A DNA stretch of 64,000 nt. It comes from Hermodice carunculata (lineage: Eukaryota > Annelida > Polychaeta > Eunicida > Amphinomidae). Positions 58,716 through 64,000 of this stretch are shown piece after piece. A program made the translations under genes and the position numbers. The stretch is from positions 132,790,441 to 132,854,440 of the forward strand of contig OZ026612.1 in NCBI GenBank assembly GCA_964020975.1, in the 5' to 3' direction. The stretch's first letter is position 1. Each line of letters starts with the position of its first letter. The notes under the pieces are model-generated. The model was not told the DNA's origin and made no database searches. It saw only the letters and a list, made by a program, of their open reading frames with translations.

Positions 58716-58984
58716 TCAATGGAGACAGCAATGTGTTTGTGTTACCAATCCGTCAGTCACTGACAACCTATTCTGGCCGGAACCACCACAGCAATAACAT
58801 GGCTTTGAATTCCTTTATATCCAATATCCAGCAACATCATATTTTTTTCAAATTGCTGGCTCATTCTTAAGGGCTGGAAAGGAAAGACCTGTACCCTTGT
58901 AACGTTTTTCACACTTTATGTCTGTTGCCTCTGGTTGAATAATGATAAGATGAAACAATCTATGCCCAGTGTATTCATCATAGA
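58716..58984. other. No gene seen
   Basis: Short unique sequence. Confidence 0.2.
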
Positions 58985-59235
58985 GACTAAGCCACTATTG
59001 TGACTTTGAAAATGAGGTCAATATGACTAAAATTTGATTAGGTAAAGAAACAGTGTTAAAGCAAAATTGAGGTAAACTTTGAGTTTTGATATGGCCTGTG
59101 AATCACAAGATCTTTTGCTTGTGAGGTTTCTGCTATAGACAGACAGTTCAGCTGTTGAAGGCTCAGTTGGATGAGCTAAATACTGTTCCCCCACCCACAA
59201 CTTCATTCAAGGGGTTGGGGCTAGTGGTGGTAGAG
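58985..59235 (+). repeat. Interspersed repeat family R2, copy 2
   Basis: Parallel to 55890-56090. A small hairpin GCTCA-GTTGGA-TGAGC at 59161-59176 is followed by TAAAT, in line with the endings of R1 and R3. Confidence 0.6.
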
Positions 59236-59437
59236 TAATATGTATGGAAAACTGGATACAAAGCCTAATGCTTTTGACAATATCATTGGTCCTGTCACGT
59301 GTACTGGTAACATGCATGTTTGTCACAGTGCACCACTAGTCCAACTAACATTCTTTAAGATACTGGTGCATCATTGGTCCAATCAGAAGCAGTGCTTGAT
59401 CAATAGGTGTCATTTTGTAGACCTAAATACATTGGTT
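59236..59437. other. No gene seen
   Basis: Short unique sequence with a 66-codon frame without domain. Confidence 0.2.
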
Positions 59438-60190
59438 TAACCAGGCAGTCTGACATGCACAGTGTCTCTGATGGCTCATGTTGGAGAGTCTAACCAGGCA
59501 GTCTGACATGCACATAGAGGTTCCAAGTTATTTTCTCTCCATTCAGGAGATGTTCCTGATTTATCAGTAGGAATTCAGGAGATTGTGCCGACGATGTGGG
59601 GGAGGGTTTTGGAGGGGGCGTGCACCTTTGCCAACGTGAGACATTTTTGTAATATATACAGTTAAAATGGTTCATTCTGGTGGTTTAAATTCCCAAAATC
59701 AGCTGTAAGAATTAAGGGAATAGGGAAACGCAATTAAAATGCTGTTAACCACAGTCAGTTAGCAGTAAATACACAAAAACACTGTCACAACACAAACAAT
59801 TTATGCAAAATGTCAAATTTTTTTAATGAAAAAAAATTGATAATTTAGGAGGTTTTTTCCACGATTTGGGAGACTTTAAAGAAAGGAGTTAAATTTTTTG
59901 GGAAATCTCCCAAAAATTCAGGAGTTTTGGAACGTTTGTGCACAGTGTCTCTAGCAGCTCATGTTGGAGGGTCTAACAAGGTAGTCTACATGTAACATGT
60001 ATGATGTCTTTAGTGGTTCATGTTGGATGGTCTGACCAGGCAGTCTGACATGCATGGTGTCTTTAGTGGTTCATGTTGGATGGTCTAACCAGGCAGTCTG
60101 ACATGCATGGTGTCTCTAACAGCTCATGTTGGACGGTCTGACCTGGCAGTCTGATATTCATGGTGTCTCTAACGGCTCTTGTTGGAGTAC
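59438..60190. repeat. About 53-bp minisatellite split by an insertion
   Basis: Units 'aaccaggcagtctgacatgc' + 'acagtgtctctaacagctca' + 'tgttggatggtct' occur at 59438-59514 and again at 59939-60190. The two parts align across the inserted segment 59515-59938. Confidence 0.85.
59515..59938. mobile_element. 424-bp insertion in the 53-bp array with 6-bp target duplication
   Basis: TGCACA stands on both sides (59509-59514 and 59939-59944). The uninterrupted array word is 'gacatgcacagtgtctct', so one TGCACA is a duplicate made on insertion. Ends AGAGGTTCCAA and TTGGAACGTTTG form a weak inverted repeat, and internal 'attcaggaga' and 'tctccc' words recur. No coding frame of note. The superfamily is unknown. 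Confidence 0.6.
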
Positions 60191-60468
60191 AGTATCTGTT
60201 TTGGGTCTATCTTTGGTCCACTCTCTTGCATGAATAATGTCTTATATCTACCTTTGGCAATCAGGTGCATGACCTCAACTCACTTTTCAAGATGCATTGT
60301 TTGTGTCCAGGCCAGTGCGGGAGTAGCCTTCAATTGATGTAGCAATGTTTTGTGTGTGCGTAGTCATCTTAGACATCAAGTCATAATGCACAACTGCACA
60401 AGATTCTCAGTTTACTAAATATGCTCCATGTCTTGTTTGTCATCTCTTTTTCTTGTTGGTTTTCTATA
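60191..60468. other. No gene seen
   Basis: Short unique sequence. Confidence 0.2.
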
Positions 60469-60706
60469 TTAACCCTTAAAGTGCTAATCACTGCTATAGT
60501 CGTTTTCTCATTACTGTTAACATAGAATGGTTAGGATATTCAAATTCCTCATGAAGAGAACTTTTATTCAAATACCAGCAAGCCTAGTCTAAAGCAAAAA
60601 GTAGTCTTAGTCAACAGCTTTCCTGGGGGCACTTTGCGCGCAATGCGCGCAAAGTGCCCCCAGGAAAGCTGTTGACTCAATCTTAAATCAGCACTTTAAG
60701 GGTTAA
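60469..60706. mobile_element. Foldback MITE, family T2, copy D, with perfect hairpin
   Basis: Left TTAACCCTTAAAGTGCT and right AGCACTTTAAGGGTTAA (perfect apart from 'tc' at the inner edge), with TTAA at both ends. The core 'cctcatgaagagaactttta' matches family T1. Internal perfect hairpin at 60610-60676. No transposase. Confidence 0.88.
60610..60676. other. Perfect 32-bp hairpin with 3-nt loop
   Basis: Arms begin GTCAACAGCTTTCCTGGGGG and end GCGCGCAAAG..., around the loop AAT. There is no mismatch over 32 bp. Confidence 0.9.
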
Positions 60707-61699
60707 AAGTGCAACTGGAGCGCGAGGTGGTAAGGAGAATCCTAGCCAGCACACCGGTATACAAAATAAAGAATACTTCAGTAGTGAGCACATGGACTGA
60801 GTAACCTACAGTGTACAGTTCAGGAGTAAAGTACCTATTATACCACTTAAAACTTTCTGCAGGTTTCACCTGTGTAACTTGAAAAAAAAAAAAATTATCA
60901 TGTTTGTCGAACATATGACATTTACTGAGGAAATTTTATGTTAGAAGTACACATACAAGTAATAACTGTGCCTAGTGTATGTTACAGAAAATAGATTTTA
61001 CTTTCAAGACAATAATTTTTTATCTCGGCTATGTATAAAAACAACCTACATGGCCCAGTGTGGCATACAGGGAACCCCTTGCCCCCCTAACCATGAGTGG
61101 TAAAGGTACCTGTAAACAAACACTGCCCTTTTTTACCAGTGGCTCTCTGCTGATTAAATTGCTTTCTCTGTAATCTTCTGCTTGAGTATTATGGTAAAGC
61201 TCAGATATACTTTTATTTATTTAGACAAAGAGTCTAAAACCTCATTCTACTTCAAGAAAAACAATATGAATATGAATCCTTTTGTGTGCAGAAGCAATGT
61301 TATTTTATGGTTTCATGATCAATTTAATCTAGGCATAAGGAAACAAAGAAGACAACAGAAAAAGTGAGGCCCTTTGCATACAGTACACATGGAGACCTTG
61401 AGCAACATGGAACTGAGTACTTGAATTATATCGGGAAATGGCTGTGATACAGAAGAAAGCCATCCTCTTACTGGCAGCAACCTTGTTTCACGCCCTTGCC
61501 TCGTCCCTGCCATGCACAAACGACATAATCTCCATTAATGCTAAAATGTTGTCCTGGCTCTTAAGAGAGCACATGGTCTAATCCTTCAGTTGCCCTAATA
61601 TTGGTATAAGTGTCTGTTTTTCCTGAGGCTAAGACTACACATCAGATACTTTGGCCAAAAGAAAGCAAGAACTGTCTTCAACTAGTCTGACAAGGCAGA
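60707..61699. other. No gene seen
   Basis: Mostly unique AT-rich sequence with an A-run at 60881-60893. Confidence 0.25.
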
Positions 61700-62330
61700 A
61701 CAACACTAAAAAGTAAAGTTTTGGCTAACCAAGTGCATGATGGGAATGGCGAAGCCCACATCACCTTGCTGACAAGATTCTGCTGTTTGGCCTTTTTGGA
61801 CCCTTCTGATGAACAGGTCACATGACCTCAGTAGCAGTACCTTGGGGCTAGCTCGTACCCAGGCCAATCTCCCTACGAGTCTCAGCTTCACCCTGTAATT
61901 AGACCCTGGGGCACACATGATAAATGCACCACCCCAGGGCAATGTGCGGTTTCCAAGGTAACCGATCAGTGCCCACCTTAAGGCAAGATGGCGGAGTGCT
62001 TTCATCTCTCGACCACTCACACCTGATCCGATTACTTAGCAGAGGACGTGAAAAGGGTGCAGTAACAAACAGCAGTTGTGGGTCTCTTTTCCTGTGACCA
62101 GAGGCAGCGCTGATAACAAGATGGCAAATGACATCATTAACCATATCATCGACAGCAAAACCACCGTTGTCCTTTACAGAAACAACAGAATTAGTATCGT
62201 GAACAAAACAGCACAGGTCTCTGTGGGTTCTGGTTAAAGCATGCAATTAGATGTTATAATGGTGTTGGTCCTTATTTGCCACGCAAAGCCAGGCCTGATT
62301 AATGAGACTTGATTGACGAAAATACCTCCC
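61700..62330 (-). promoter_or_regulatory. Possible promoter or first-exon region of LMO (tentative)
   Basis: A GC-richer, repeat-free block upstream of the first recognised LMO exon. It contains AAGATGGCGG (about 61985-61994) and CAAGATGGCAAATG (about 62117), YY1-like words often found near transcription starts. Two overlapping minus frames of 104-115 codons show no domain. There is no direct evidence for a start site. Confidence 0.2.
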
Positions 62331-64000
62331 AAATCATAATGCTGCCTATTTTTCAGCACAATCCACCAACTAATCCTACAAAAGCATGGCTTTATTGAAT
62401 TGAGCTAGAATTTCATACTTGTGTCATTTGGTAAAAATGTATCTTGCCTGGGGGATCTGGCCACGTAATGGAGTACCCGGGTCACTTGTGTCTCAACCAA
62501 TCAATCTTACCAAATTTTGTCCCAAATTGACAATATTTGCGACAGGGAATGCATTAGTGGTATTAGTGCTTTTCCTTCACAGCAAACTTCTTTACAATCT
62601 ACGAAAAGTATGCATGTGTGCAAACAGAGGCTGTGTCTCAAGTTTAGCAGTGTGATCAGCCGTTAAAAAAAGGTTGATGGATTTGATGGCTTGGTGAGTG
62701 GACAATAAATATTGTTCTTATTGGGGTGACATGGCCGATGCTCGGCAGGGCTAATAGGCAAAAATAAAACAACGGATAACTGATGCTAAATCCATAATGT
62801 GCATGTACATCCAGATAGAAAGAGTGGTCTTATAAAAATAATTCTAATATAATTGAAAAGATAGGTAAGTGATGGTAAAAAATGAACTGTGATCAAAGCT
62901 ACTTTCCACATAGAGAGTTTAGGTGTCATGACTGCATGATGAACAGATGGGTCGCAACATCTACATATAAAAGCTTGTACTTTGAGAAATTAATCCTTGT
63001 TTTGCTGGTTTGGGGGATTTTTATTTTTGTATTGTGGACACTTACTGGATAAACAACAGACAAATGTTGCAAGCGAACGCAGTAAAATATCCTCAACTCT
63101 CTCTTTCTAATTCAGTGTTGTTTCCACACTGATAAGAATTTTAAAGCATGTAGGCATTTAGTCATTTTCACTTTGGAAGCTACGTTACATCAGAATTACA
63201 CTTCAGTTCATCCTGACTTTTCTTTGGGTCGTTTGCATGTGAAATGTTCCCAGTTTGTATCAGTGAGTGCACAAAGTGACTGAATGAAGACCATAGGTGT
63301 ACTGTGTAGCTACAGGTCCGATAGCAGTGAATGAACTCTGTACACAGGAATAGCATACAGCATAGCTGCCGGACAGATAGAAATAAGAGAAAGAATGAAT
63401 GAAGCAGTCACTGTTTGGCTGCCGGACAGATGGCCGTGGAGATAAAAGGCTGTGCCTGTGTTGACAGGTGAGGGCAGGAGCCAGAGATTACAGTAAATAG
63501 ACAGGAAGTTCTGTAAGCCACAGATAGGTGTAGCACACATATCAATGGACCTAAATTATACACCATACGATTGCCATATTGTTCCTGGTTCCAACCCCTC
63601 CAGCCTTCCACCGTTAATTGTAACTTGCTACAATAAAGTGAAAACTCCCACCATTGGCTGCTTATTGCCAAATGACCTCAGTAACACAAAGTCTTTAAAA
63701 GTTCAAACAAGCTGTATCTTAATCATGTAGAGCAAACAGTTACCTCTGCTGTTTGTCCAAGGCTTTCTGCAAAGATACAGCATGTAATCAATAATGTGTA
63801 CTTAAAATTTATCCGAGTCACTGATGTCATAAGTTGCCTGCTGAACACACCTTGGCTCTGTGTATTCTCTCCACCATGGGAGGAACATATCAGGGTCAAG
63901 ACATTTTACAGACAAGGAATGTTCAGAATGTGAGTCTTAATTAAGACCTATATTTTAAATATCATAACACTATTTTTATATGATTAATGATGAAATTTTG
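62331..64000. other. No gene seen
   Basis: Unique sequence. The minus frames at 63310-63671 and plus frames at 62419-62655 and 63545-63730 have no recognised domain. No repeats of note. Confidence 0.25.

Noticed and set aside
61706-62246. Overlapping minus frames as a possible LMO first coding exon
   Set aside because: No similarity to known LMO N-termini and no donor in the phase needed by the 55264 acceptor that I could defend. Kept only as a tentative regulatory region.

Overview
The window is eukaryotic, intron-rich and repeat-rich, with no bacterial-style gene packing. The one gene I can reconstruct with confidence is an LMO-family (LIM-domain-only, LMO1/LMO3/Beadex type) transcriptional cofactor on the minus strand. 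Three coding exons (55264-55045, 32862-32737, 30362-30173) join in frame to give two complete LIM zinc-binding domains. Lineage-diagnostic residues such as [13 protein letters not shown] and CEYDYEER look like protostome Beadex rather than vertebrate LMO1/3. Together with interspersed repeats of a type common in molluscs (a copy beginning 'aagaggcccatgggcct'), this suggests a lophotrochozoan animal, most likely a marine mollusc. That assignment is an inference.

Layout. 1-14 kb: downstream of the gene, mostly interspersed repeats (hairpin-ended elements, nested terminal-inverted-repeat MITEs, microsatellites), with a few weak exon-like stretches at 7.0, 8.1 and 10.2 kb. 14.5-18.3 kb: a heavily broken minus-strand tyrosine-recombinase (DIRS-like) retroelement fossil carrying a later MITE. 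18.3-28.8 kb: MITEs, a 48-bp minisatellite of about 22 copies, and unannotated sequence. 28.8-55.3 kb: the LMO gene, with a probable 3' UTR to about 28.8 kb, a 2.4-kb intron and a 22.2-kb intron. The large intron holds seven or more tandem arrays, several MITEs, a Tc1-like transposase relic, and a 36.4-40.4 kb block free of repeats and rich in homeodomain-like words that looks like conserved regulatory DNA. 55.3-64 kb: upstream of the first recognisable coding exon, with more tandem arrays, a perfect-hairpin foldback MITE and a candidate but unproven promoter region near 62 kb.

Besides LMO, the most informative structure is in the repeats. Foldback elements with TTAA termini fall into at least three families. 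They share either an internal core or a hairpin-stem base while differing in their termini. Separately, several unrelated-looking interspersed repeats end in the same way: a GACA/GGACGGA-type tract, a short hairpin whose stem changes by compensation between families, then TAAAA. Most long open frames here come from tandem arrays whose unit is a multiple of three and are not genes. I saw no rRNA, tRNA or CRISPR array.
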